Counted from the stretch's first letter, positions 12,241 through 25,856 are shown. The stretch is 64,000 nucleotides of DNA from Gordionus sp. m RMFG-2023 (GCF_954871325.1 NC_088776.1:8687985-8751984), one strand, 5' to 3'. Numbers and translations are program-made. The notes: generated by a model from the letters alone, not told the origin.

Positions 12241-13670
12241 TTTAAATTGTTTTAATCGGTTTTAGATAGAAGAATATATCGTGCATAATTTTTTTATTGG
12301 TTTAAAATTAAAATGGCCTCCAAAATATATGATGAGAGAATATAATAAAATATTTTGAGAATGTGATTTATTTATACCAAGCCAACTTTAAAACTTAAAC
12401 CCTTGCCTAAAATTATATGATCGAGGAAGATGGATTATCCCAACTCTTGTTAATTTACCACCTTGTTAATAAATCAAATCACAATATATTAAAAACATAT
12501 TTTATTATGATAAAAATATATTATTATATTAACGCTAATATATATTTTTCCAACCTGATGATTATTATTCATTTTTTATTCATTTTATAAAGGAAAAATA
12601 GAAAGGAAAGATAACACATTATTTGTTGGAGGCACGGGTCGGGTTTTTATTTTGGCGTTTTAGTGATTAACATGATTGGTTTGGGCAGTGGACCGACCCT
12701 GTATGACTCTAATATATCGTGTGCAATAAAATATTAAAAAAATTATTCACTTTTTTATAAATATTATTTGTGTGGTTATAATAAAGATTTTTTAATCAAT
12801 ATGTTAAGATTTAATAATTTGAAAGAGGTTTCCAATTATATTTATACAATAGAACGAAATAAGATGCACAATTTTTCCTTTTTAAAAAATTTTTTCAGCA
12901 TCATCGCAATTATATTCAAAAAAATTATTAATTTTTTTTATATGGAATTGTAACTTATATATTATATAATGGGTAAGGGTAATTTTAAAATAAAGATCAT
13001 CTTGCAAATTATTATATTAAATATTATATTACTTAGAATAATCTTACATTCACACTTTCATAAGAATAGTTAAACCATAACTATCTCGTGCGATATTTTG
13101 TAATTTATAACGATAATTTTGGTCTGAACCTTTATTATTCGTTTTTTATTTCCACCTCAAATTTTTTCAATTATAGCAAGAATTCAATAACATCTCTAGT
13201 CTTTTCATCTTGGCGGGCTAATTTTTAAATATTATATATAATTAGCAAAAAAATAGGTAGATTATCTATAATTAACCAAAGAAACATTCTAATCTAAAAT
13301 TAACCAAAAAATTGTATTTTTATCTAAATATTTTGGGGAGGAAATAATAATCGTACCTAAGTCATTAATTTATAATTATAACTAATAATATGCCTATCGA
13401 AATTAAGAGCTTTTTCTTCTTATATTCTCTCTCTGGAACATTCAAAACATAGTAAATTATTATTGCATATTGTTTAGGATATAAAAAAAATTAAAGTTAA
13501 TTGATTTAATCGAAGTAAATATATAAGTGTTTGGATGACAATAATAAAATATATTTTCCTCGAAAAAATTGATTTTTTAAAAAATTGTATTGTCAAATAT
13601 TTATCGGGTTCATTAAAAATTTTTAGAAAAAATCAAGAGATCTTTAATTTTGCTTATATTTTCATAGAAT
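12241..13670. other. No gene seen
   Basis: AT-rich upstream sequence of the 7TM gene copy. A GC-rich patch at 12630-12711 ending GTATGACTCTA resembles the right end of the CAGAGACC MITE family, but no left end was found. No conserved promoter element shared with the paralogue at 56.9 kb is obvious. Confidence 0.45.
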
Positions 13671-15398
13671 ATGGCAGCTAATTTGCTCAAAAATTGGTTA
13701 AATACTTCATCAAGATCTTATAAAGTTAATAACGTATCGTTTACTGGGTACAACTATTCATCGCTCGATTGTGTCGATATTACAGAAATTATGCTCTCTA
13801 CTAAAGGATTACTTGGTAAGATTTACCTGATTTTATTGCCGATTATCATGTTCCTAGGTATTTTTGGAAATCTAATAGGCGTATACACCTTTTGGGGGCT
13901 GAAACCATGGAAGAGTTTTCATCATAAGACTTTAGTTCAAGCCGTATCCAATACAACAGAAATTCCAGAAAGGAATGCAGATTCCAGAGCAATACATTAT
14001 CAAATGAGCAATGAAAAAAATGATCTCGTAAAAAATAACAAAAACAATAATATGTTTTATACTAGCCATAGCAGTGTTAAAGTTAAATATTTTAAAACCA
14101 TATTTTTCTCACACTTATTTAAGAATATTTGTCGAGTTACATGGTGTAGAAATATTCAACATACCACGGTACCAGAATATCTGACGGGCTTTTTATTCGC
14201 GATAAACACTCTCAACTGTCTATTCATGTTATTTTATCCTTTCCTAGATTATTACGGGGAGCATAAAAACAGACGCTTTTGGTTTAGTTATGCTTGGAAC
14301 TATTACATAGTGTACATTCATTTTCCGCTGGCAAAGACCTTTATGTCCTTCAGTTACTTTATATACATAACGATGGCGGGTATTCAAGTCGTAGCTATTA
14401 TCAAGCCTCACTCCTATAAAACTATATGCAACAAGAGAAACATCAATATTATTTTATTAGCATGTTTATGTTATTCCTTGTTTTGGTACGTTCCGGCGGC
14501 TTGGTGGTTTGTCATTCGAAAGCATAATATATGCCCTAATCTCAAATTCTTGACTTCATCCTTTGTTAAATATGATATTTCTACATCCAAGCCGGTTAAA
14601 ATAAATACTTATACAGAGAGTTATAAAAAATTATTAGTTAGGTTGCACTACTAATACAATCAATACAAATATCCCCAATTATTTACTAGCCCTTTTCGTA
14701 TATACACTGGACGATTCGTCAAAAAGAATTGGATAGCTTATGGAATAGCTCGAGAATTGTTCACAAGGATCTTTCCCTTTTTAGTTCTATTGTTTTTAAG
14801 GATAGGGGTTCTAAGAATGAAGAAGAAAATTCTCGATTGGAAAAAAGAGCGGACTTTAACAAGTTTCGTGGGGCTGAGCTCGAAAATTATGGAACAAAGA
14901 AAAATTCCGAATAATTCTTTAAATCACAAAGATAAATTAAAATTAAATTTTAAAATTAAAATAGGCATCAATGATACGCGAGAATTGAAAATTACTACGA
15001 AAAGCTGGGAAGGTCAAGTTAATAAAGATATAGCTGGTAGTGAACATTCAACTCATAATCCGAATCCAAATATATTATCACTTTCTAATCCTACAGACCA
15101 AAAAAAAATTACAAATAGCACCTTGATAATATTAGAAGAAAGGGAAAGGGAGCACAAAACGAATTTAATCATGCTTGTAATATTAATGTTAGAATTTTTA
15201 CTTTTTTTGCTACCGGTCTCAATATTTATGATTATTTTTGACACATATTTAGGAGATCTAGAAGAAACTTCGGTAGATTTCGCTTTCGCCATTTGTAATT
15301 TATTAGAATATTTGTATGTTTCGCTGACTTTCTATTTAAATCTAATATTCAATCGTGGGTTTCGTCAAATTTATGTCGATATATGCAAACTTGAATGA
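13671..15398 (+). pseudogene. Rhodopsin-like 7TM receptor, one in-frame stop
   Basis: An intronless frame of 575 codons runs from ATG 13671 to TGA 15396-15398 and is paralogous along its length to the gene at 56886-58634. The only interruption is TAA at 14652-14654, in the long second extracellular loop between TM4 and TM5; the paralogue has Met there. Codons on both sides are in the same frame, so a product stopping there would have TM1-4 only (327 aa). TM1 keeps the GN pair. TM3 ends in IQVVAIIKP, so the DRY arginine is valine. The first intracellular loop is unusually long, as in the paralogue. The two copies differ at many sites that change no amino acid, yet the rest of the frame is open, so loss is recent, the stop is tolerated, or it is a base error. 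The 3' flank shares a TTTTACAATAAA block with the paralogue, which points to DNA-level duplication. Confidence 0.85.
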
Positions 15399-15416
15399 TA
15401 ATTTTCGCATTTTTAC

Positions 15417-15422
15417 AATAAA
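15417..15422 (+). terminator. Poly(A) signal of the 7TM pseudogene
   Basis: AATAAA lies 19 bp after the stop codon, inside TTTTACAATAAA. The same block follows the intact paralogue (58717-58722), so it was duplicated with the gene. Confidence 0.6.
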
Positions 15423-15585
15423 CTATGATCAAGACGTCCCGTCGTTTATATTATAGGCCACACCTTAATTTGTCATCTCCTTATATTTAAAATAAATTAT
15501 TAATAATATTTATTCACTTTCCTATTTATATGAAAATTAAATTGTATAAGTGTAACTAATACTATATAATTAAGGTAATTTCAGA

Positions 15586-15975
15586 CAGAGTTGTTAAACC
15601 CAACTTTTAAAAGTAGCGCGCTACCGCTATCGCTACCTATTGAAAAAGGTAGCGCGCTATTAGCTACTATTTATTAAAGGTAGATTTGGCTACTTTTAGG
15701 CTACTTTCTATGAAAAAAAATTTAGAAATAAATTTGTTTTATTTTTTGTCTATAATATAATTGCATAGTATATAATACATAAAAATCAACATTTATAAAT
15801 ATTTAAATATAGTTTTGATTATAAAAAATATTTGTAGAAAGACTATAATTTACGTAATAAAAATAAGTATTTCTGGTAATATTCATTTTTTATTTATTTT
15901 GTTGCATTTTAATAATAATATCATCTATTATCCCCAAGTCTAGGGCTACGATTAGAAAGTATGTTTTGGAAATTT
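15586..15975 (-). mobile_element. Terminal fragment of a hAT transposon
   Basis: It starts CAGAGTTGTTAAAC and continues through GTAGCGCGCTACC blocks into a segment matching the reverse complement of the right end of the hAT element at 44380-45928. The matched segment includes the last part of the transposase C-terminal dimerisation region (about 15900-15970). The other end is missing, so this is a truncated copy of the same family in the opposite orientation. Confidence 0.75.
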
Positions 15976-16826
15976 TTAAATCGTAATATTTGGAGATGCC
16001 AATTCTAAATTTGATTTAATAGGAAACGTATTCAAGCATGTGTATTACATGTATTTAAAACAATGTTGCCCATAAACATTTCTCTAATTTTTTTATAAAA
16101 TTATTATGAAAAAAATCTATAAAAATTTATATAAATCTAGAGTATTACCATTAGTTCAATGTTAGATTTTCTGAAATTCACAGTTAAATACATTCAGTAA
16201 TATATTTCCGGTATTTTCCGCTTTAGCTTTCCCATAGTATTACCCTCCCCCTCCCCTAGAAATAACAATAGACACTTTGAAGGATATTCGATTAAAATCC
16301 CTTATTCACAGTTAGCTTGAATTAACGGCGAATAACAATTTGGTTAAAATAAATTATAAGAGACATGCTCCTTTTAACCAAAAAGCTAAGATTTATTTAA
16401 AATGGAAATGGATCTCCAAATATTAATTTAAGAAATTTTGCTTATTTTTTTAGAATTGTTACGGAAAATGAATTTATATATAATCAAATTCATTTTCATA
16501 GGTAAAACGAAAAGAAGAAAAAAAACCATATCTATTTTAAAGTAATAAACTAAGCCATTTATATGATAAAATACCAACGTTTTACCGCTAGGACGAAATT
16601 TGATTATTTACATGGTACGTGATATTAAGAGTACTAGACCTAACGTCATGCATATACCAGAGATATATACAACAGAGCAACGCTTGATTCTCTCATAAAG
16701 CCCATATATTATCGATTTTAAGGCGAATTAAACAAAATATGCCATATTATTCTAATTAAAATTATCATTATTAAAGTTAAGAACAAAGGTTATAATTTAT
16801 TTTAAATCACGGGGGGGGGGGGGGGT
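15976..16826. other. No gene seen; 15-G run
   Basis: AT-rich sequence downstream of the acid phosphatase relic. The longest G run in the window (15 G) is at 16811-16825, directly after the last recognisable coding part of that relic. Confidence 0.5.
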
Positions 16827-19658
16827 ATTAACAATTGATGGAATTTATTTATAAATTTGTGTTTATCAACATAATAATCATTTTTAAAAAACAAAATGTA
16901 GCCATGTCTGATATCGTTACAACTCCAACCTTCTTTTCCCCATTTCTTCAAGAAACGAATTAAAGTTGATTGATTAACGAGCTTTCTTAAATTTAGACTT
17001 AGGGTTATCTTTTCTGTAAAAACGAATTTCAAAATTTTCACATTTTACTTTGCCATCAGATCCAATATTCCTTGGGTTCCTCTAAAACCATCAATAATTC
17101 CATTGTTCATATATTTTGCATATAATATTTTTAAATTATTAACGATATCCTTAATCGCATTTGCCACATTAGACATGCTATAAATGTTCCAATTCTTCAT
17201 ATTGAACCCTGAGTTTTCCCCAATAAAATGGATAAAATCTAGAATTTTTATGTTAAGCTTCTGCGAATTCTCTCTAACTAGTTTAAGATAATTGCGACAA
17301 CGAGCGAATAAATCGATGAACAAGTCAGTATTTTTTTTATAGCCTTGCTGATCTTGATATTTGCTAAACCCTTCTATTATACCCATATTTTTAAATCTGG
17401 CCGCATTGATTTCTTTAATCATTCCGGCTAAACTCATTATAGTTCTCGTGTTATTGTCTGATACGAATAATACGTGATCTAATGAGGATAAATTATATAA
17501 TCGTGTCTGGTTATCGCTATAATAATGGTAAATATAGGAGCCAGTCTCAAACATTTGTATAATTCCTAAGTCCGTTAGATTCCCCAAACCATTTGGCCAT
17601 ATTTATTTTCATCATATTCATAAGTTGGGTCAGCCTATGGAGCACGATCTCCATGTTGTATAATTATAGTCGCTCCTATAAAAGTATCTTTTGGATTGTC
17701 AGCATTTAAAATATCAACAAAATAATAATTAGGCTTTAAAAATTTATGAAATCTTTGCGAATTAATTATAAAATTAATAAAAATGTTAAATTGTATATCT
17801 CAGGGGCGTCGCTAGCCTTCACAATTTCAGGTAGCTCAACTAAAAAAATAGCCCCCCCATATCTCCCAAATTGAGGGCCTTCGGCCCGCTTTTGCCCGGG
17901 CTTCGGCCGGGTTTTATATTAATATATTATACTTTTTTAAAATTTGCTAACTCTGAACAATTATTCTGATTTTCATATTTTGTCATTTATTATATTGCAT
18001 GCAAAATAAACTGACAAATAAAAAACCACAAAATGCAATAATATAATTCTTATCAACTTACATTGACAAAAGGATATCAAACTAGTATAGCTCTCTGTTA
18101 CCATTTTAGACAATGTTTTATAGAATGAACTATAACAAGGAAAAATTTATAGGCTTAAACCAAATCAACAATTTTTGAAGAAGAGAGTATAAACGACCAA
18201 TCCAAATCATAAAACTATATGGTGGTTAAGGCTTCCTCATAGATGACATGAAGCTATATAAGCAATCGAGAATATTATTGTGAAATATTAAATTTCTAAA
18301 AGATTATCTTCCATTTTAAATGATATATAAACGACTACACAGTTGACCATTATTGTTTATCTAAAATATGCAATTATGTGCTCTCAGCCGTATAGTAATA
18401 ATCTTAAATTACATAGCAACACAAATAATAGATGCTGGTTAATTTGCAGTAATAGCCATGACACTCACGATGTAAACTAATATCAGAATTTATTATGTTG
18501 GATAAATTGATAAAATAAAAACACTAAAAATCTTTGGAAGAAATAATTATGCAAATATATTGAAGGCTGGAGTTATTTATACGGCAATGCCATATTAGAA
18601 ATGAAACATTTTCTAATTATAAAATAAGGATTAGAATGATATGATGAAACAATTTTATCTTAAAATAATAGTAGTTTGTAATAATATCAAAAATATACTT
18701 GTATTAAAAATTTAACTCAAGACTGTTTTTCGAAAAGGAAAAAAATAGATTTCCTAAAACACGTAAAAAAAGAGAAGAAAAGATATCAAATTTATTACTT
18801 CTATTGCAGGATGAATAATAAAATGTTTAATTTTAAAAAATTACTTATATGGAAATAGGTGGCTTTAAATACTTGAATGCAATTTATTATTATATTTATT
18901 ATCAAAACCATTTATTAGTAAAATTTATTATAATATTAACTGTAATATATTATATAACTGTCAAATACGTCTATAAAAGTGGCATTATATCTAATATTAT
19001 TTAAACAATTGTATTTAGTAGAGGATTATAAACTATATGTCTACGACCTTGAAAATATTTTTAAGGATATGATAATAAAATTTAAAAAATATACAGTTGA
19101 TTAGTCATTTTGAACTCGGCTAATTACAATATTAAATTTGTTAATTTTCAAATAATATATGATTATAGGGTTAAAATAATAATTTAAATAATGTCAATTA
19201 AACTTCAACTGTTAGCTAAATTAATATTTAGTGAGTTATTGATATTATATTTTTAATACAAAATTTGATTGCAAGCTGACATAGTGAAAATATATGTATT
19301 AATCCAATCTAATAATTAAAATAATATTAATTTAATAAAAATTTAAATAGTCTTATTAATTTCTAAATAATAAAATTATATCTATATATTACTTAATGGA
19401 ATTATAAAAAAAATCATTCAGTGGGCAATCAAAAAAATATTTTTAGTTCAAAGGGATAAAGGAGCCATTAAAAAAAATATTTTTTGTTACAGGGGACTAT
19501 TCAAATTTTTTAGGGGGCTCGAGCCCCTGCGCGCCTCCCACCCCCCCCAAGCGACGCCACTGGTATAACCAAACAAATATTTTACTTGTATTGTTACTTT
19601 TATTAATGAATATATTAAAAATTATAAAAATTAAATTTGTTAAACTGCTAAAAATCAT
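16827..19658 (-). pseudogene. Histidine acid phosphatase (branch 2) relic
   Basis: Read on the minus strand, an ATG at 19656-19658 starts a hydrophobic, signal-peptide-like stretch. A 1.76-kb hAT-like element (17801-19562) follows. Coding then resumes with IIIQHGDRAP, the family's RHGxRxP motif with the catalytic Arg replaced by Gln. Next come WPNGLGNLTDLG (usual form WPxGxGxLTxxG), a segment where VRSTDxxRT reads FVSDNNTRT, and a C-terminal part that includes CRNYLKL. A TAG follows QHGDRAP, a frame change precedes WPNG, and a TAA (17045-17047) splits the last part. The family hydrolyses phosphomonoesters in lysosomes or outside the cell through a phosphohistidine. With both substrate-phosphate arginines changed and three breaks, this is a dead copy. 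Some breaks could hide introns, but the first motif change would still remove activity. Confidence 0.7.
17801..19562. mobile_element. hAT-like non-autonomous element in the phosphatase relic
   Basis: The ends are CAGGGGCGTCGCTAG on the left and, inverted on the right, CAGTGGCGTCGCTTGG. These are typical hAT-type termini with adjoining C-rich/G-rich blocks. The flanking 8-mers GTATATCT (17793-17800) and GTATAACC (19563-19570) match at 6 of 8 positions, consistent with an aged target duplication. The 1.76-kb interior shows no transposase. It splits the acid phosphatase relic between its signal-like N-terminus and the catalytic motif. Confidence 0.7.
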
Positions 19659-22600
19659 TTGTGTAAAAAAATTGGATAAATATTTTAAAATCTCATTAAA
19701 ATATTCATTTTGTCAATGTCATTTACAAATAATTTAAAGTGACCAAAAACACATGTGTCGCAATTAATTACCAATAATTTATTTTGTATTTTTTATAAAC
19801 CTTAATTTAATTTTATCTTTAAAAAAAGGGTAATATCTTATAAAACATTGTATAAGCAGTCAAAGTAGTAAGGCTCAGCAAATTGTACATATACCTAATT
19901 ATTATTCAATATTATAGATATGAAAATAAGTTGGATATCAATGGCCATCGGGATGAATCATATATAAATGATATTATTTTGAATATTTTTATAACGGTTT
20001 GATCATTTTTTTGAAAAATTTAAATGTTTTTTATCCAAATTTTAATTGTTATTTTTCTTAGAATTATTCTAATAGTATTTGTATAAAATTTTTTAATTGG
20101 AAATGTTTTTTTATTATTATTCTTATCGAATATGTGAATAATTCATCAATTTTTATTATTTAAAATTCACCTTCCTTTTGAATAATTTTATTTTTTAACA
20201 ATATACTTTTCTTAAATCGATTATTTAAATTTTATCTTTAAAAACATTTCAAAATATTCTAAAAAAAAATTAAAACGATACAAGAAAATAATGGCCTCGA
20301 CAGATATGTAAGGTTAGAAGGGGGTCCCAAACAAGGAATCAGTGTAACTTAACATTTAATAATTTGGTCTAACTTAGATAAAACGGCTCCGAGGAGTCTT
20401 CCATTTTTGCTGAGACACCCCCCTCCCCCAGTCTTGTAATAAAGGTAATAGCAGGAACACAAGCTCCGGAAATTGTTTGTTACAATTTGGATGAATGTGT
20501 ATTCGATGGAGATATCAGTATATTTCATAAATTTTTCAACTAGTAACCGGTCTAATTTAAGGCTTCTTTGAATCCAATTCGAAATGGCACTTATTAAACA
20601 ATTTCAAAGATGACTGGGGTGCCAATGGGTGTCAGGGCTCTTTTTGATGATAAAAATTCATAAGACGAGGATGTAGGGGAGGCAAAGGGGGATCTGGGGC
20701 GCCCTAGCAGATCTTGGGATTTATGAAATTATAATTCCTCGGGTAATCAACCGATCCAGAAATCATCAGGGCTTTGTGTTACCAACAACAGACTCTATTC
20801 AGATGTTATATTTTTACTTTTTAATATTTATACGTAACTGATTAAATTATTGTAGCCATTTAAATCAAATTATCCTACTTTGATTCTGTATTCTGGTTTT
20901 CTTGATCGCTCTTTATTTAAGTCAAAGAATCTTACTATGACTGATGATTTCAGGAGAAAATGAAAAAAATCTACCCGAATTAATATTATGTTAATGACCC
21001 ACCTATCTTAAATTAGAATCATTCACAAAACAAAATAATAAAACAAATGTGGCCACTCAAATTTTTTTTAAAAAAACGTACACTAATTATTTTTAGCATA
21101 TTTTGTTTTAAGATTGCCCCGAAAAATAATATTTTATTTATACAATACCAAAAAATGAATACCAGAATAGAAGTTGCACAATTTTTTTTAAAGCACTATA
21201 TCATTATAGTTCAAATGTGGATCTGCATTAAGGAAGTAAGAAGAAGCTCTCATTAGGATATTCAAACTATAACCCATCTCATTATAGTTTTAAGAATTTT
21301 AAGCAATAGCTTATGTTTCTTATATAATCATAACTTCTAATTTATGTATTTTTTTTTACTATGATATATTATATCCTATGCAAACATCATTGCTAGATAC
21401 TAAACTTCAAAAAAAAAGAATTGAATTTAGTTTTCATTTTCTTATGAATCGAATATTGGGAAGAAAAATTAAAATATCTAATTTAATTTTTTTTATTTAA
21501 ATATTAAAATCCGCAAATTTCTTAATTGAATTTAATAGGCTTACTACTCAATATTATATATCTAAACATCTTCTTAAACATGACAAAAGTTTTAATAAGG
21601 GAAAGTTAAGCCTCGTAAAAAAACGCGTAATTTTTCTTAAGCGATACGTATAAATTAAACTATTTTAGAGTAACAAAACCTAGTATTATTTCTATAGAAT
21701 TAATCTATTTCATTTGAGATAATAATCTTGAACAATTACCGTGTAATATATTATATTACTTCTCAGTTTTTACCCTTACTTAAAGTTTAATTAGTTTTTA
21801 AAAAATCAAATTTTCGAAAAATCTCCTAAATTAAAATGATAAATTCTGGCTTTTAATTTATTGATACCCTCGAATTAATTTTAAACGTTTTTTAAGGTAA
21901 TAAATATAGTTTTTATTGATTAAACCATGTAAATAGTGTTTAAAAATAAATAGTTCTGTTAAAATTTATCGAAGTAGAATTAGAGTTCCATAATAGAAAC
22001 CTGCAAAACCAATTTTTTCCCATCCCGAAACCCGATGGCTAAATATTTTTAGGTCCAAGTCGGTCCATGACTTTTAATTTTATGAATGGAATTAGAGAAA
22101 TTTTATAACTCAACGTATAATTTTATTCTTTATCCGATAATTTAATATTTACCTTTTATTCTATTTTACTACAAATAAGATGTGAAAATAAGTATTTCGC
22201 ACCTTTATTATTTATTTTAAACTTTTCTTATATTTTGCAACTCTATATCTTATAATTTAGGTATTCGATTCTGGCAAAAAATGGAAGAATAGGGAATAAA
22301 TAAAAATCAATTATTTTATCGGGTCAGAGGCCAGGCCTATATTTTATCGTACCCTATAAATAATAAAATGGCGATGTATCAAAAAATTTGTAAAGAAATT
22401 ATTTTCCAATTAATATTTATATTCATATCATAAACTATGACAATTATTTGTTAGATTTTGCATTAAATAATAATTTAATAAATCTTTAAGTTCAAACCGT
22501 AAAATAAAATAAATTTAAAACTGCAAAACTTGTAAATTAAGTAAAATGGTATACTTTCATATTTTTAAATATCAATTTATTCTTAAAAAAAAGCAACATT

Positions 22601-23247
22601 TGACTTATGGATGGAGCCTGCTAAAAATAGTTATCTTGAGAAAGTTTTATAAGGGTATTCAACATCGGAGATTTTACTGTATTCTTTTAGTTACATTAAT
22701 AAAATTTATTATTATCGTTTAGCAAATATTTGAAGTTAATATTTACTAAACTATATCAACTAACATATTCATGGTGATTTACAAATATAATAAATATTTT
22801 AAAATAATTAGGCTTTTATTGTAATATTAACCTTCTCATTATAAAAAAAATAATAATTTAGTTAAACAATTTTCCCATGATTTTACATTAAACATATTGC
22901 ACTTATTAACATATTTATAGTAAAAAAAAAAAAACTCTATTGTACAAGAAAAAATAAAATAACAAATCATAACCATCATGGTATTCCATATAAAATTAGA
23001 GTAATTAAATGCCACAATATTTGAACACATTGTAAAAAAACAATAATAAGATTATCTCAATGTTACAAATAGAATTTTTAAAAAATTTTGTTCATTTAAG
23101 TTTTCTAAAAAAAAATTTATTTACGCCGTGTGGGTTAGTAGTTTGGTTCCAGACCAATGTAAATGTTTTTGATGAATAGTATAATATAAATATTTTTTTG
23201 GGGCATTCAAATTCGCTCACTTGGCTAAGAAGTTATAAATATTTTCA
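19659..23247. other. No supportable gene
   Basis: Mostly AT-rich. GC-richer patches at 20290-20480 and 20560-20720 and a region at about 21993-22360 (starting AGAAACCTGCAAAACC, with CCCGAAACCCG and a later GGGTCAGAGGCC) look like decayed hAT-like MITEs, but ends and target duplications could not be matched. Confidence 0.45.
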
Positions 23248-25653
23248 ATGGTGTCTAATCAGTCTTCTGTGACGAGTCTTGAGAGATCCCGTATTTCTTC
23301 TCCTTATAACGTAAGGATAATCTAAAGATATTATAATTATATTTCATAAATAATTTATACGAATATCCTGTATTTTTAAAATATAATCTAAAACCATAAA
23401 TAAATTTCTCTAGAATCAATCATATAACATTTTAAGGAAAAATGATTAGTTGGCACTTTAGCCGGTGTAATGTAATGTGCAAAAGTGAAATCTGTGCGAT
23501 TTTGAAAACTCACACCATCAAAATCACATGGCTAATAACGCGTGATATTGAAAATATCATTTTTATCACATCAAAATACATTGAGGGGGGGGGGGATTTA
23601 AATTTTCAAAATCTCACAGGTATATAATATTTTAAAATCTCATATTTTCAATTTCAACATGTTTGGCTTAAATCGTGGAAAATTTAAAACGTCAGTTTTA
23701 AAGAAACTGACAGATTTGGATTGAAAACATTATATATAATGCGAAAACTGTAATCTTGAAATCCATTTTTCTTCTTCATATATCGATATATTTAATTGTA
23801 TAATGTATGCTACAATTAGGACGAATTATGTCTATACTAAGAAAGTAAACTTTATTAGAAAATGCACCAACTTCCTTCAAAATTATAGATGATAAATTAT
23901 TATATACATTGGATAAAAGTAAATTTTAGATACTTTTTTATTTGAAATAAGTAAGGCATATTAAAAATTATAATTTATCCTTTGCAATGTTTTACAATCG
24001 CTGAACCAACAGGAAAATAATTATTGTCTATTTTTAAGAGTATGTATATGACTTATTTTAATGTATACTGGGTATGTTAGAATATTTGATATATTTTTAT
24101 TAAAATTTGGCATGAGATCAGTTTAAATTATTATTGGGCATTATTATTTGAACCTATATATATATAAATATGAGCTCTTGTAATGAAACAAAATGTCTTT
24201 TAAAAAGCATTACAAATATTTTAAAACATAGATTAAAATTACTAAATAGTTAAGATATATATATATATATACATTAATGTTGCTATATTTTAATATTAAT
24301 AATTTTAAATTCATGTCATAATTTTATTTAGATTAAATTTTTCAAAAACATAGATGGTAATTTATATCGAAATTTCATAACCCATTAAGTGTGATCTTGA
24401 TATGTGGGATATCTTTATCTCAAACATCAAGATTATACGTTACATAGGTTCAGGAAGCTTTAAAAGAAGTCCTGATTTCGGTTCCTAAACACCGTAAAAG
24501 GGGTTAAAATTCTGATTTGTACTCTCCTGCAAGTTGTTTATAAATAAACATATATATATTTAAAAAGATGAATTTTGAATATATCAATACCTTTATTTTT
24601 ATATCCCTCGAGGTTAGTATTTTCGTCATTTATTCCTTCTTCTTCTGTCCATTCCTTTTAATAATTCATAATATTATAAAACAAAAAATAAATTAAGAAT
24701 TTTTATATCAAAAATATTAATATTTTTTTAGGCCCATAAAAATGAATAGAATTATTCTGTTACTCGTAAGAATATTTGATAGAATGCTATTTTTAAAAAT
24801 AATTTAAATTTAAAAAATTTATGAAAAGCGAAGAATGTTATAAAAAAAATACATGTATCAGCGTATCAAAACCAGGCAGGTCTAGAAACGCAAGTGAATC
24901 TTTATCGACTTTCCTTAGCATCAAACCACTTTTTCGGCAAAAATCTCGTGACTGAGAAAAAACTTTTGAAGTCGAAATAAAATGGAGAGATTTTTCAAAC
25001 ACTAATCAAACAAAGTCAATCCTAATGACGCCAAGATTTTATTGAATAAGGTATCCGAAGCGCTAAAACAAAAACAGACTAAAGATAATCAACAAGGAAT
25101 TTTTCAAGCACAAATAGTAAATGATCATGTGAAATCAGATAAAAAGCCATTTTTTTAGCATAATATCTTAAAATTGAAATTCAATTTTAATTCTTAATCC
25201 AATTAATTTTTTTCAAATGACAGGATATGACGTGGTGCAACCATTTAAAAAAAGTGAAAAAATTTTTCATTAAATAGTTTAATTTAATATCTCTATATGA
25301 TTTTTAAAAAATTTCTCGTTTTTCAAAACAGAAAATGTGTGCAGAATATGGAACATGTAAAATTTCGATTCCTGTAAATCAGGTGAATATTTATATGACA
25401 TCAATACTATATTTGATAGCTATGTTCGTGAATGCTATATAATACTATATATGTTTTTATCCGAATATAAATTGGCAAATGGAACAATGTTTAAAAAAAA
25501 TTATTTAAGAGTTCATTTATCATTTCTATAGTGACAGTGACAGATCAAATTATAGCCATTTCAAAAATTGGATATAGAAATGAAATGTATATAATACCTT
25601 ATCGAGAAAACTTTCAAAATGAAAAAGTCAATAGGATCAGTATCAGGTTATAA
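23248..25653 (+). CDS. Small multi-exon gene, family not recognised
   Basis: A chain of phase-compatible exons with GT-AG borders. 23248-23310 runs from ATG through SSPYN to a GTAAGG donor. 24448-24493 carries EALKEVLISVPKH. The next starts at 24862 after ATGTATCAG and carries GLETQVNLYRLSLASNHFFG, with its end at about 24947. 25036-25116 carries NKVSEALKQKQTK. One starts at about 25225 (WCNHLKK) and one at about 25331 (KMCAEYGT). The terminal exon, from about 25531, carries ISKIGYRNEMYIIPY and ends at TAA 25651-25653. AATAAA follows 14 bp later. The predicted product is about 150-160 residues, soluble and charged, with helical segments. I do not recognise the family. Two internal borders (end of the third exon, donor of the sixth) are ambiguous. 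Amino-acid composition, phase agreement and the poly(A) signal argue for a real gene. It converges on the TMX3-like gene. Confidence 0.5.
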
Positions 25654-25666
25654 TTGAGATATATGA

Positions 25667-25672
25667 AATAAA
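25667..25672 (+). terminator. Poly(A) signal of the small gene
   Basis: AATAAA 14 bp downstream of the TAA stop at 25651-25653, on the plus strand. Confidence 0.5.
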
Positions 25673-25856
25673 AGAAACCGAACAAAAAACATTCCTAATT
25701 ATTTGCTAATCAGATGATTGCAAAATAATATAAAATAACCTACAATTTTAAACGATGGTTATTTTTTGTAAATTTTAAAGAAAAATGGGTGTCCAATCAA
25801 CATCTCGGGAGGAAGGAGTATGCCCTCTGAGTCTGAGAATATTTTATAAATGATTC

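Noticed and set aside
14652-17047. In-frame TAA codons in several otherwise open frames suggested a reassigned stop codon.
   Set aside because: The intact receptor ends at TAG, the small gene ends at TAA just before its poly(A) signal and the TMX3-like gene ends at TAA, so TAA works as a stop. The phosphatase has other damage as well. Ordinary decay or base error is simpler.
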